Source: Betaproteobacteria bacterium | Lineage (GTDB): Bacteria; Pseudomonadota; Gammaproteobacteria; Burkholderiales; SG8-41 | Assembly: GCA_028292065.1 (NCBI GenBank) | Contig: JAQGNC010000415.1 | Span: 1-7,758 of the forward strand | Length of the DNA: 7,758 bases | Reading direction: 5' to 3' | Shown here: positions 1 to 6,581 of the stretch, one piece after another | Numbering within the stretch: position 1 is the stretch's first letter | Layout: each line of letters begins with the position of its first letter | Translations under genes and position numbers: made by a program | The notes under the pieces: generated by a model | Databases searched by the model: none | Told to the model about the DNA's origin: nothing | The model's input: only the letters and a program-made list of their open reading frames with translations

Positions 1-835
1 GGTGCTCTTCGAGCGTCTTGACGTTGTTGATCAACGTCACGGTGCGGCCCGCCGCGTCGAAGCGCTTGCCGAGCAGCTCGGTGATCATCTTCACTTCCTT
101 CATGAAAACGTCTTCGCCGGCATACAGCCCCGCCGCGACGACATACAGGTCGGCGACACCCGGCCTTTGCGGCTGCACCGCTTCGAGCTCGCGCTCGAGC
201 GCGCCCTGCTGGGCGTAAAACGCTTTTTCTTCGCCGAGCGAGTAGAAGCCGGTGACCGCGTCGGCCGCGCTCTCGTCGCGCGGAGGCACCCAGACGAGAC
301 CCTGCGGCAGCCAGTACGCCGGCAGCACCACGAGCGCGAGAGCCGCGACTCCCGCGGCGAGGCGCGCGATCGCACCGGACTCGAGCAGACGAAAAGCTGC
401 CGCGAGCACGATCACCCCCGACCACACGAGGACCGCGATATCGATCGTCGACCAGTAGGTTTCGACGAAAGGGATGATCTGGTGCTGCGCGAGGATGTAC
501 AGCGCCGAGGTGATCACGTTCATCACCACGCTCGCGGCGCCGAGCGCGACCGGCAGCAGCAGCACGTCCGCAGTGGGATCGAGCCTGCGGGCGAAGATGC
601 CGAGCAGCAGGACCATCGGCACGTACATCAGCGCGCGGGAAAGCTCGTAGACGTTGAGCTCGCCGCGAAGGCCGAAAGCGGCCATCGAAAACGCGAACAT
701 CAACAGGAGGTCTATCGCGACGAGCGCGGCGAACAGCTCGGCAGCGGGCGCGAAGTCGTCGCGTGAGACTCGCCTCAAGGTCACGAGCGCGACACCACCG
801 CGCAGGGCGCGTGCGAGCGCGCGAGGCAGGAACAT
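1..835 (-). CDS. Membrane-anchored peptidase C13 (legumain-like) family protein, N-terminal part
   Basis: Read on the minus strand from the ATG at 835-833, this frame is open for 278 codons and leaves the window without a stop, so the C-terminus is missing. Residues 1-180 hold about five hydrophobic segments (roughly 34-55, 66-81, 91-116, 132-150, 157-176). A soluble domain follows. It carries ALERELEAVQPQRPGVADLY (212-231), then EDVFMKEV (241-248) and RFDAAGRTVTLINN (258-271). These match the pattern I know from the proteobacterial membrane C13 peptidase family (caspase-like clan CD, distantly related to legumain and GPI transamidase). The catalytic His and Cys normally lie further downstream and cannot be seen, so activity is unproven, and the physiological role of these bacterial proteins is not established. 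The start overlaps the stop of the upstream nucleotidyltransferase gene (TGATG) and has no good Shine-Dalgarno, which suggests translational coupling. Confidence 0.8.
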   Translation of the reverse strand, partial: MFLPRALARALRGGVALVTLRRVSRDDFAPAAELFAALVAIDLLLMFAFSMAAFGLRGELNVYELSRALMYVPMVLLLGIFARRLDPTADVLLLPVALGAASVVMNVITSALYILAQHQIIPFVETYWSTIDIAVLVWSGVIVLAAAFRLLESGAIARLAAGVAALALVVLPAYWLPQGLVWVPPRDESAADAVTGFYSLGEEKAFYAQQGALERELEAVQPQRPGVADLYVVAAGLYAGEDVFMKEVKMITELLGKRFDAAGRTVTLINNVKTLEEH

Positions 836-1419
836 CACAGGACCCGGTCGAGATCGGCCTTGCGGTCGATGTCGAGCACGACTCCGGGGTCGTCGCACTC
901 GACCAGAACGATCTCTTCCGCATGCCTTTGCAGCACCGCTTTCGCGCCGGTGTCGCCGACTAGCTGCGTCAGCTCGTCTCGCAGGCGTGACGCGAAGCCG
1001 ACCGGATGACCGCGCTCTCCCTGGTACACCGGCGCGGCGATCGCCGCGCCTGCGGCGAGCGCGCCGGCGATCGCCTCGATGGTCGCCGGTTTCACCCGCG
1101 GCATGTCGCCGAGCGCGACGATCCACCCGGCCGCATCGCGCGAGGCCGCGACGCCGTGGGCGAGCGTATGCCCCATGCCGTTCACCGAATCCGCGCAGGG
1201 CATGACCTGGCAGCCTTCCGCTTCGAGGATGTCGGCCAAGGGAAAGTCGCCGGCGCGAACCACCGCGACGACGTCGAGGCCCGCCGCCACGAGATTGCGT
1301 GCCGCATGCGCGGCGATCGCGCTGCCGTCGTCGAGCGGATGCACGAGCTTGCCGCCGCCGAAGCGCACGCCTTCACCTGCGGCGAGCAGCACGCCGACCA
1401 TTGCTTTGCGGGGGTTCAT
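835..1419 (-). CDS. MobA/MocA-type nucleotidyltransferase (NTP transferase family)
   Basis: A 194-residue GT-A fold nucleotidyltransferase. The N-terminal nucleotide-binding signature is LLAAGEGVRFGGGKL (11-25), with Arg19 and Lys24 in the usual places. GMGHTLAHGV (81-90), GDMP (104-107, the metal-binding acidic motif), GERGHPVGF (134-142) and a C-terminal LDID (182-185) follow. GDMP, RGHPV and DID in this order fit MocA-like enzymes, which transfer CMP to molybdopterin to make the molybdopterin cytosine dinucleotide cofactor. Other nucleoside-monophosphate transfers are possible, because no molybdenum hydroxylase or XdhC gene lies in the window. The length is normal for the family. The frame stays open up to 1524, but those extra residues are low-complexity Arg/Gly and non-homologous. 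ATG 1419 is the likely start and Met7 (1401) is an alternative, directly preceding the conserved block. The gene is followed with one-base overlap by the C13 peptidase gene. Confidence 0.8.
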   Translation of the reverse strand: MNPRKAMVGVLLAAGEGVRFGGGKLVHPLDDGSAIAAHAARNLVAAGLDVVAVVRAGDFPLADILEAEGCQVMPCADSVNGMGHTLAHGVAASRDAAGWIVALGDMPRVKPATIEAIAGALAAGAAIAAPVYQGERGHPVGFASRLRDELTQLVGDTGAKAVLQRHAEEIVLVECDDPGVVLDIDRKADLDRVL

Positions 1420-1428
1420 GAGTGACCC

Positions 1429-1434
1429 ATTATA
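1429..1434 (-). promoter_or_regulatory. Candidate -10 box for the nucleotidyltransferase-C13 pair
   Basis: On the minus strand this is a perfect TATAAT, striking in such GC-rich DNA. It lies only nine bases before the ATG at 1419. A start site about six bases downstream (near 1423) would leave a leader of about four bases, so the mRNA would be essentially leaderless, or translation would begin at the second Met (1401). No recognisable -35 hexamer is found 16-18 bases upstream. The assignment rests on the -10 match and position alone. Confidence 0.4.
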
Positions 1435-1470
1435 GCGAGCCCGCCCGGCGCCCCGCCTCGCGCGACCGCC

Positions 1471-1499
1471 TCGCCATCCGCCTCCCCGCGCACTACACT
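1471..1499 (+). promoter_or_regulatory. Candidate sigma70 promoter for the DUF1499 gene
   Basis: TCGCCA (1471-1476, four of six matches to TTGACA), a 17-base spacer and TACACT (1494-1499, four of six matches to TATAAT). The predicted start site near 1506 is only about four bases before the ATG at 1510, so the transcript would be nearly leaderless. It is divergent from the minus-strand -10 box about 60 bases away. The match is by eye only. Confidence 0.35.
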
Positions 1500-1509
1500 G
1501 CCGCGTGAC

Positions 1510-1947
1510 ATGGTCCCCATACACGACATCACGACCGACACCGAAGACCCGCCGCCATTCGTGGCGCTCTACGCGCTGCGCCAGACTACTTTCAACGGGC
1601 CCGGGTACGGCGGCGAGAAAATCGCGCGCATCCAGAAAGCGGCTTATCCCGACATACGGCCGCTCGACCTCGCCGACGACCCCGCCCGCGCTTTCGAACG
1701 GGCGTTACACGCGGCGCGCGGCATGGGATGGCGCATCGTCGCGGCGGTGCCTGAAGAAGGCCGCATCGAAGCGACTGCGACCACGCCGCTGCTGCGCTTC
1801 AAGGACGACGTGGTGATACGCGTGAGGTCGCGCGGCGCCGGCAGCCGCATCGACATCCGATCCAAATCGCGCCTCGGTAAAAGCGACCTCGGCGCGAATG
1901 CAAAGCGCATACGCGCGTATTTTCGCGCGCTGAGCGCCGGCGGCTGA
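1510..1947 (+). CDS. DUF1499 family protein
   Basis: A 145-residue protein. It has YPDIRPLDLADDPARAFERA (46-65), then RGMGWRIVAAVPEEGRIEAT (70-89), FKDDVVIRVR (97-106) and RSKSRLGKSDLGANAKRIR (116-134). This succession (PDIRPL, AxxMGWxIV, GRIEAT, FKDDVVIR, SRLGKSDLGANAxRIR) is the DUF1499 domain as I know it, covering nearly the whole chain. Some relatives carry N-terminal membrane helices, but this copy has no signal peptide or membrane segment. No biochemical function is established for the family. ATG 1510 has no Shine-Dalgarno and sits very close to a candidate -10 box. It faces away from the MocA-like gene and is separated by 157 bp from hyi downstream, so a functional link to the hyi module is doubtful. 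Confidence 0.85.
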   Translation: MVPIHDITTDTEDPPPFVALYALRQTTFNGPGYGGEKIARIQKAAYPDIRPLDLADDPARAFERALHAARGMGWRIVAAVPEEGRIEATATTPLLRFKDDVVIRVRSRGAGSRIDIRSKSRLGKSDLGANAKRIRAYFRALSAGG

Positions 1948-1963
1948 AGCGGCGCCGGCGTCG

Positions 1964-1993
1964 TTGACAGGCGCGTCCGCGCGGGCGTAACGT
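1964..1993 (+). promoter_or_regulatory. Candidate promoter upstream of hyi
   Basis: A perfect TTGACA (1964-1969) is followed after 18 bases by TAACGT (1988-1993), a weak -10 with three of six matches. A start near 2000 would give a leader of about 105 bases for hyi and place the 2009-2024 inverted repeat just inside the transcript. The -35 is convincing and the -10 is not. Confidence 0.25.
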
Positions 1994-2008
1994 CGAAAGA
2001 CACTCCTC

Positions 2009-2024
2009 CCGTCTGTGCAGACGG
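2009..2024. promoter_or_regulatory. 16-bp inverted repeat, candidate operator or hairpin upstream of hyi
   Basis: CCGTCTG and CAGACGG form perfect 7-bp arms around a central TG. The site lies 80 bp before the hyi start and just downstream of a candidate promoter. A two-fold symmetric site of this size is typical of dimeric regulator operators. In RNA it could form a 6-bp stem with a four-base loop, but there is no T-tract, so a terminator for the DUF1499 gene is less likely. The regulator is not in the window. Confidence 0.35.
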
Positions 2025-2104
2025 TCATTCACGTGTCGTGCGTTACGCTGCACGGACGAACCGCCAGGCACTCGACATTCGATATCCGACACTGAAGTCT
2101 CCCC

Positions 2105-2914
<810 letters not shown>

Positions 2915-2937
2915 CGCAGCCGCTACACGCGGCTGCG
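2915..2937 (+). other. Intercistronic hairpin between hyi and glxR
   Basis: A perfect 9-bp stem (CGCAGCCGC with GCGGCTGCG) and a five-base loop TACAC start on the base immediately after the hyi stop codon. No T-run follows, so it is not a standard intrinsic terminator. It could attenuate read-through or protect the hyi mRNA end. Confidence 0.45.
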
Positions 2938-2954
2938 GCCGCACGGTGCTGTGG

Positions 2955-2960
2955 CAGAAT
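2955..2960 (+). promoter_or_regulatory. Weak candidate -10 box before glxR
   Basis: CAGAAT matches TATAAT at four of six positions and would start transcription near 2967, just before the ribosome site. No -35 is recognisable at the right distance. It offers a possible internal promoter that would separate glxR from hyi. Confidence 0.2.
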
Positions 2961-2987
2961 CGGCACATCTCAACTGGGAGTCCTCGC

Positions 2988-3872
2988 ATGAGCAATATCG
3001 GTTTCATCGGCCTCGGGATCATGGGCAAACCCATGGCGCTCAACCTCATCAAAGGCGGACACAGCCTGTTCCTGCAAAGCCGCAGCGGGGTTCCCGAGGA
3101 GCTCACCGCGGCGGGCGGCACCGCGTGCTCGAGCGCGAAAGAAGTGGCGCAGAAATCCGACATCGTGATCACGATGCTGCCCGACACGCCCGACGTCGAG
3201 AAAGTGCTGTTCGGCGCGAACGGCGTCTCTGAAGGGCTTGCGAAAGGCAAGATCGTGATCGACATGAGCTCGATCTCGCCGATCGAGACGAAAGCGTTTG
3301 CCAAACGCATCAACGAGCTCGGCTGCGACTACGTCGACGCACCGGTCTCCGGCGGCGAAGTCGGCGCAAAGAACGCTGCGCTCACGATCATGGTCGGTGG
3401 ACCGGATGCCGCGTTCGAGAAAGTAAAACCGCTGTTCGAGCTCATGGGCAAGAACATCACGCTCGTCGGCGGCAACGGCGACGGCCAGACCACCAAGGTC
3501 GCGAACCAGATCATCGTCGCGCTCAACATCGAAGCGGTCGGCGAAGCGCTCCTCTTCGCGTCCAAAGCCGGCGCCGACCCCGCCAAAGTGCGGCAGGCGC
3601 TGATGGGCGGCTTTGCCGCTTCGCGCATACTCGAAGTTCACGGCGAGCGCATGATCAAGCGCACTTTCGATCCCGGATTTCGCATCGAGCTGCACCAGAA
3701 GGATCTTTCGCTCGCCCTCGCCGGCGCGCGCGCGATGGGCATGTCGCTGCCGAACACCGCGACCGCGCAGGAGCTCTTCAACTCGTGTGCCGCGAACGGC
3801 GGCGCGAAATGGGACCACTCGGCGCTGGTGAAAGCGCTCGAGCGGATGGCCAACCACGAAGTCGCGAAGTGA
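2988..3872 (+). CDS. glxR: 2-hydroxy-3-oxopropionate (tartronate semialdehyde) reductase, GlxR type
   Basis: A 294-residue enzyme of the beta-hydroxyacid dehydrogenase family. It reduces tartronate semialdehyde to D-glycerate with NAD(P)H (EC 1.1.1.60). The Rossmann signature is GFIGLGIMGKPMA (5-17), the substrate loop DAPVSGGEVGA (117-127), the catalytic lysine Lys170 in GQTTKVANQ, and a second conserved lysine Lys238 in HQKDLSLA. The stretches ALMGGFAASRILEVHGERMI (204-223) and NTATAQELFNSCAANGG (256-272) resemble E. coli GlxR, as I remember it, more than GarR. ATG 2988 is supported by GGGAG at 2976-2980, seven bases upstream, the best ribosome site in the window. The frame extends upstream to 2703, but that part is a shadow of hyi. 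It sits between hyi and an FAD-linked hydroxyacid dehydrogenase, consistent with glyoxylate or hydroxypyruvate use. LtnD-type tetronate dehydrogenase is a less likely alternative. Confidence 0.92.
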   Translation: MSNIGFIGLGIMGKPMALNLIKGGHSLFLQSRSGVPEELTAAGGTACSSAKEVAQKSDIVITMLPDTPDVEKVLFGANGVSEGLAKGKIVIDMSSISPIETKAFAKRINELGCDYVDAPVSGGEVGAKNAALTIMVGGPDAAFEKVKPLFELMGKNITLVGGNGDGQTTKVANQIIVALNIEAVGEALLFASKAGADPAKVRQALMGGFAASRILEVHGERMIKRTFDPGFRIELHQKDLSLALAGARAMGMSLPNTATAQELFNSCAANGGAKWDHSALVKALERMANHEVAK

Positions 3873-3888
3873 CGTGATGACGCGTAGC

Positions 3889-3905
3889 GCAGGCGCCTCG
3901 CCTGC
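3889..3905 (+). other. Intercistronic hairpin between glxR and the FAD oxidase gene
   Basis: GCAGGCG and CGCCTGC form a perfect 7-bp stem with a three-base loop CCT. It begins 17 bases after the glxR stop and ends before the possible GTG start at 3909. There is no T-tract. It may be a processing or stability hairpin or a small REP-like unit. Confidence 0.45.
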
Positions 3906-3935
3906 AGTGTGCGGCTGGATACGCTCTCACTGGGG

Positions 3936-5333
3936 ATGAATACGCCCCGCGACCGCCGGCCGCTGCCTGAAGCGCTCCTTTCGCAACTCAAGGAGCGCTT
4001 CGGCGCGGCGCTCACCACTGCCGCGGCGGCGCTCGAGCATCACGGCAAGGACGAGTCGTGGCACGCGAACGCACCGCCCGATGCGGTCGTGTATCCGGCT
4101 TCGACCGAGGACGTCGCCGCGCTCGTCAAGCGGTGCGCCGAACACCGCGTGCCCATCGTTCCTTTCGGGGCAGGTACCTCGCTCGAAGGCCACGTGCTCG
4201 CGATCCGCGGCGGGATCTGTGTGGACATGACGCGGATGAACCGCGTGCTCGCAGTCCACGCTGAGGATCTCGACGTGACGGTCGAAGCCGGCGTCACCCG
4301 CAAACAGCTCAATCGCGAGCTCACCGCGACCGGCCTGTTCTTCCCGATCGACCCGGGCGCAGATGCGACGCTCGCCGGCATGGCGGCAACCCGTGCTTCA
4401 GGCACCAACGCGGTGCGCTACGGCACGATGCGCGAGAACGTGCTCGCGATCAAAGCGGTGCTCGCCGACGGCAGCATCGTCCAGACCGCGGGGCGCGCCC
4501 GCAAGTCCGCCGCAGGCTACGACCTCACGCGGCTCCTCGTAGGCAGCGAAGGCACCCTCGGCATCATCACCGAGCTCACGGTAAAGCTTTACCCGCAGCC
4601 TGAAGCGGTCTCCGCCGCGACGTGTGCGTTTACCAGCGTCGATGCCGCGGTGCGCACCGTGATGCAGACGATCCAGCTCGGCGTCCCGATCGCGCGTTGC
4701 GAGCTGCTCGATGCGCTCACCATCGGCGCGGTCAACCGCTACAGCAGGCTCGGCTTACGCGAAGCGCCGATGCTCTTCTGCGAGTTCCACGGCACGCCCG
4801 CGGGCGTCGCCGAGCAGGCGCAAACCGTCCAGGCGATCGCGCGCGAGCTCGGCGGCATGGATTTTCAGTGGACGACGCTGCAGGAGGAACGCACGCGGCT
4901 GTGGCAGGCGCGGCACGATGCGTATCCCGCGTGCATGCAGCTGCGCCCCGGCAACCGCGCGGTCGCGACCGACGTGTGCGTGCCGATTTCGCGGCTTGCC
5001 GAATGCATCGCGGCGACCAACCAAGACATCGCGCGCGCGTCGATGCCGGTCGCGCTCTTCGGGCATGTCGGCGACGGTAATTTCCACCTCGTGATCCTCG
5101 TCGACCCTCGGAACCCGCGCGACATCGAAGAGGCGCAGGCGCTCAACACCCGCGTCGTGATGCGCGCGCTCGAGATGGACGGCACGTGCACCGGCGAGCA
5201 CGGCATCGGTTTCGGGAAAATCGATTTTCTCGAGGCCGAGCTCAGCAGCGCCATCCCGGCGATGCGCGCGATCAAGCGCGCGCTCGACCCTCACCACATC
5301 ATGAACCCCGGGAAAGTCGTTGCGATTGACTGA
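3936..5333 (+). CDS. FAD-linked D-2-hydroxyacid dehydrogenase, D-lactate dehydrogenase (cytochrome)/GlcD-like
   Basis: A 465-residue flavoprotein of the vanillyl-alcohol-oxidase fold. The N-terminal FAD-binding domain (about 45-215) shows PPDAVVYPASTEDV (47-60), PFGAGTSLEGH (76-86), DPGADATLAGMAATRASGTN (139-158) and LVGSEGTLGIITE (201-213). The C-terminal FAD-oxidase domain (about 225-462) shows GHVGDGNFH (376-384) and CTGEHGIGFGK (418-428), whose His/Glu residues bind metal and substrate, and the terminal DPHHIMNPGK (451-460). GTSLEGH and the single-chain layout fit the D-lactate dehydrogenase (cytochrome) group (yeast Dld1 and human LDHD relatives). Substrates could include D-lactate, glycolate or another D-2-hydroxyacid. 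A three-subunit GlcDEF complex is unlikely because glcE and glcF are absent. A GTG at 3909 would add nine residues. Neither start has a good ribosome site, and ATG 3936 directly abuts GGGG. Its position after glxR suggests feeding of hydroxyacids into this module. Confidence 0.85.
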   Translation: MNTPRDRRPLPEALLSQLKERFGAALTTAAAALEHHGKDESWHANAPPDAVVYPASTEDVAALVKRCAEHRVPIVPFGAGTSLEGHVLAIRGGICVDMTRMNRVLAVHAEDLDVTVEAGVTRKQLNRELTATGLFFPIDPGADATLAGMAATRASGTNAVRYGTMRENVLAIKAVLADGSIVQTAGRARKSAAGYDLTRLLVGSEGTLGIITELTVKLYPQPEAVSAATCAFTSVDAAVRTVMQTIQLGVPIARCELLDALTIGAVNRYSRLGLREAPMLFCEFHGTPAGVAEQAQTVQAIARELGGMDFQWTTLQEERTRLWQARHDAYPACMQLRPGNRAVATDVCVPISRLAECIAATNQDIARASMPVALFGHVGDGNFHLVILVDPRNPRDIEEAQALNTRVVMRALEMDGTCTGEHGIGFGKIDFLEAELSSAIPAMRAIKRALDPHHIMNPGKVVAID

Positions 5334-5357
5334 AGCGGCGCCTGTGGCTTGCCGCGC

Positions 5358-5396
5358 GCCACGAGGTCGCCACGTCAGCCCTGCCGCCGTCGTGTG
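5358..5396 (+). repeat. Half-unit remnant of the palindromic repeat (right arm)
   Basis: GCCACGAGGTCGCCACGTC at 5358-5376 is identical to 5461-5479, and its 12-base core GGTCGCCACGTC (5365-5376) recurs at 5564-5575. The following bases resemble the tail of a repeat right arm, but no matching left arm is seen before it, so this is probably a truncated copy. It opens a gene-free stretch between the FAD oxidase stop (5333) and the Bug start (5616). Confidence 0.6.
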
Positions 5397-5398
5397 CT

Positions 5399-5500
5399 TG
5401 TCATTGCGAGGGAACGCCGTGACGAAGCAATCCCGAGACGCTCGCAAGCGCTTTGCGTGCGCCACGAGGTCGCCACGTCGCTGCGCTCCTCGCGACGACA
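5399..5500. repeat. Palindromic intergenic repeat, unit A
   Basis: The left arm begins TGTCATTGCGAG (5399-5410) and includes GTGACGAAGCAATCCCG (5419-5435). The right arm (5461-5500) carries CACGTCGCTGCGCTCCTCGC and ends in GACGACA. Reverse-complementing the left arm reproduces the right arm with several mismatches, so the unit could fold into a long imperfect stem. From memory, its outer sequence resembles an intergenic palindrome dispersed in many proteobacterial genomes (TCATTGCGAG...GAAGCAATCC). It contains no credible coding sequence. Confidence 0.7.
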
Positions 5501-5510
5501 CCCGGTTTTT

Positions 5511-5600
5511 CAGCGAGGAACACGGTGACGAAGCAATCCCGTTGGGAACGACAGCCACGGGCCGGTCGCCACGTCGGCTTGCAGCCTCGTCGCAATGACA
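5511..5600. repeat. Palindromic intergenic repeat, unit B
   Basis: A second degenerate copy in the same orientation as unit A. Its left arm has CAGCGAGGAACACGGTGACG and shares the 17-mer GTGACGAAGCAATCCCG (5525-5541) exactly with unit A, 106 bases away. Its right arm has GGTCGCCACGTC (5564-5575) and ends in TCGCAATGACA (5590-5600). That end is the exact reverse complement of the start of unit A (5399-5409), so the pair is bounded by an 11-bp terminal inverted repeat spanning 202 bp. No convincing target-site duplication is visible. Confidence 0.7.
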
Positions 5601-5615
5601 GCATTTCCGGACCGC

Positions 5616-6581
5616 ATGAACAAACTCGCGCTGGCGCTCGTCGCCGCTATGTCGCTGCTCAGTTCCTTACCGACCTTTGCGCAGACCTTTCCGACCAGAC
5701 CGGTGCGCGTGATCGTCCCGTTCGCCGCAGGCGGCCCCGCCGACTTCCTGATGCGGCTGGTCGCGCCGAAGCTCTCCGAGGCATGGGGCCAGCCGGTGAT
5801 CCTCGACAACCGCGGCGGCGCGAACCAGATGGTCGGCAGCGAAATCGCCGCGAGATCACCACCCGACGGCCACACCCTGCTCGTGACGACGGGAGGCTTC
5901 GCGGTGAACGTGAGCCTGTATCCGAAGCTCCCTTACGATCCCCTCAAGGATTTCGCGCCGGTCAGCCTCATCGCGACCGGGCCGAATCTCGCGGTGGTCC
6001 ACCCCGCGATTCCCGCTCGGACCCTCGCCGAGTTCATCACGTATGCGCGCTCGAAGCCGGGGCAGCTCGTCTACGCCTCCGCCGGCAGCGGCTCGCCGAG
6101 CCATCTCGCGGTCGAGCTCTTCAAGACCATGGCGAAGGTCGACATGATTCACGTGCCTTACAAAGGCATGGCGCCGGGCATCACCGACCTCCTCGGCGGA
6201 CAGGTGCAGCTCGCTTTCCCGACGATCAGCGCCGGCATCACCCATGCGCGTGCGGGGCGGCTGCGCGCGCTCGGCGTGACAACGGCGAAGCGCTCCCCCG
6301 CCGCGCCGGACGTGCCGACGATCGCCGAAGCGGCGCTCCCCGGTTACGACGCGAGCAACTGGTACGGCGTCATCGCGCCGGCGAAGACACCGCCCGCCAT
6401 CGTCCGGAAAATCCACGAAGACATCGCCCGTGCGCTCAAAACGCCCGAGGTGCGGGAGCGCATGCTCAACCAGGGCATGGATCCCACGAGCAACACACCC
6501 GAAGCGTTCAGCGCCCACATCAAGTCCGAGATCGAGAAGTGGGCGAAGGTCGTGAAAGCGTCCGGCGCCAAGCCGGAGTGA
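5616..6581 (+). CDS. Bug/TctC-family tripartite tricarboxylate transporter substrate-binding protein
   Basis: A 321-residue periplasmic solute-binding protein. MNKLALALVAAMSLLSSLPT (1-20) followed by FAQ is a typical Sec signal peptide, probably cleaved after Ala22. The mature chain shows RPVRVIVPFAAGGPADFLMR (28-47), LPYDPLKDFAPVS (105-117), YASAGSGSPSHLAVELFK (153-170), HVPYKG (179-184), GGQVQLAF (194-201) and GRLRALGVT (214-222), the hallmarks of the Bug family, which bind carboxylates and related anions. An ATG at 5595 is in frame but lies inside the end of a repeat and would bury the signal peptide, so 5616 is preferred. No TctA or TctB permease is present, a common situation for Bug proteins in Burkholderiales. 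The stop overlaps the GTG of an EamA permease by four bases. The ligand cannot be read from sequence. The nearby hydroxyacid genes make a small hydroxycarboxylate a reasonable guess. Confidence 0.92.
   Translation: MNKLALALVAAMSLLSSLPTFAQTFPTRPVRVIVPFAAGGPADFLMRLVAPKLSEAWGQPVILDNRGGANQMVGSEIAARSPPDGHTLLVTTGGFAVNVSLYPKLPYDPLKDFAPVSLIATGPNLAVVHPAIPARTLAEFITYARSKPGQLVYASAGSGSPSHLAVELFKTMAKVDMIHVPYKGMAPGITDLLGGQVQLAFPTISAGITHARAGRLRALGVTTAKRSPAAPDVPTIAEAALPGYDASNWYGVIAPAKTPPAIVRKIHEDIARALKTPEVRERMLNQGMDPTSNTPEAFSAHIKSEIEKWAKVVKASGAKPE

Noticed and set aside
2..766. A 254-codon plus-strand open frame rich in Arg, Asp, Glu and His
   Set aside because: It is the antisense shadow of the C13-family gene. 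Its composition is low-complexity with no recognisable domain, while the minus-strand frame gives helices and family motifs.
1935..1960. A GC-rich inverted repeat (CGCCGGC/GCCGGCG) over the DUF1499 stop codon as a terminator
   Set aside because: The arms are themselves near-palindromic GC runs expected by chance in this composition, the loop is about ten bases and no T-tract follows.
2970..3857. A 295-codon minus-strand frame opposite glxR
   Set aside because: It mirrors the glxR gene almost exactly and has the biased Arg/Asp/His composition of an antisense shadow.
5501..5510. CCCGG followed by five T residues as an intrinsic terminator for the FAD oxidase gene
   Set aside because: No stable short hairpin directly precedes the T-run except the long imperfect repeat palindrome, and the T-run falls between two repeat units.
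5358..5600. A CRISPR array, because of repeats at about 100-base spacing
   Set aside because: Repeats are too few, degenerate and palindromic over about 100 bases, without short uniform repeats and unique spacers, and no cas genes are present.
5453..6577. A long N-terminal extension or fusion in front of the EamA transporter
   Set aside because: The upstream part reads through the repeat and the Bug gene out of frame, with Arg-rich low-complexity sequence. The Bug frame there is unmistakable, and GTG 6578 gives a normal family length.
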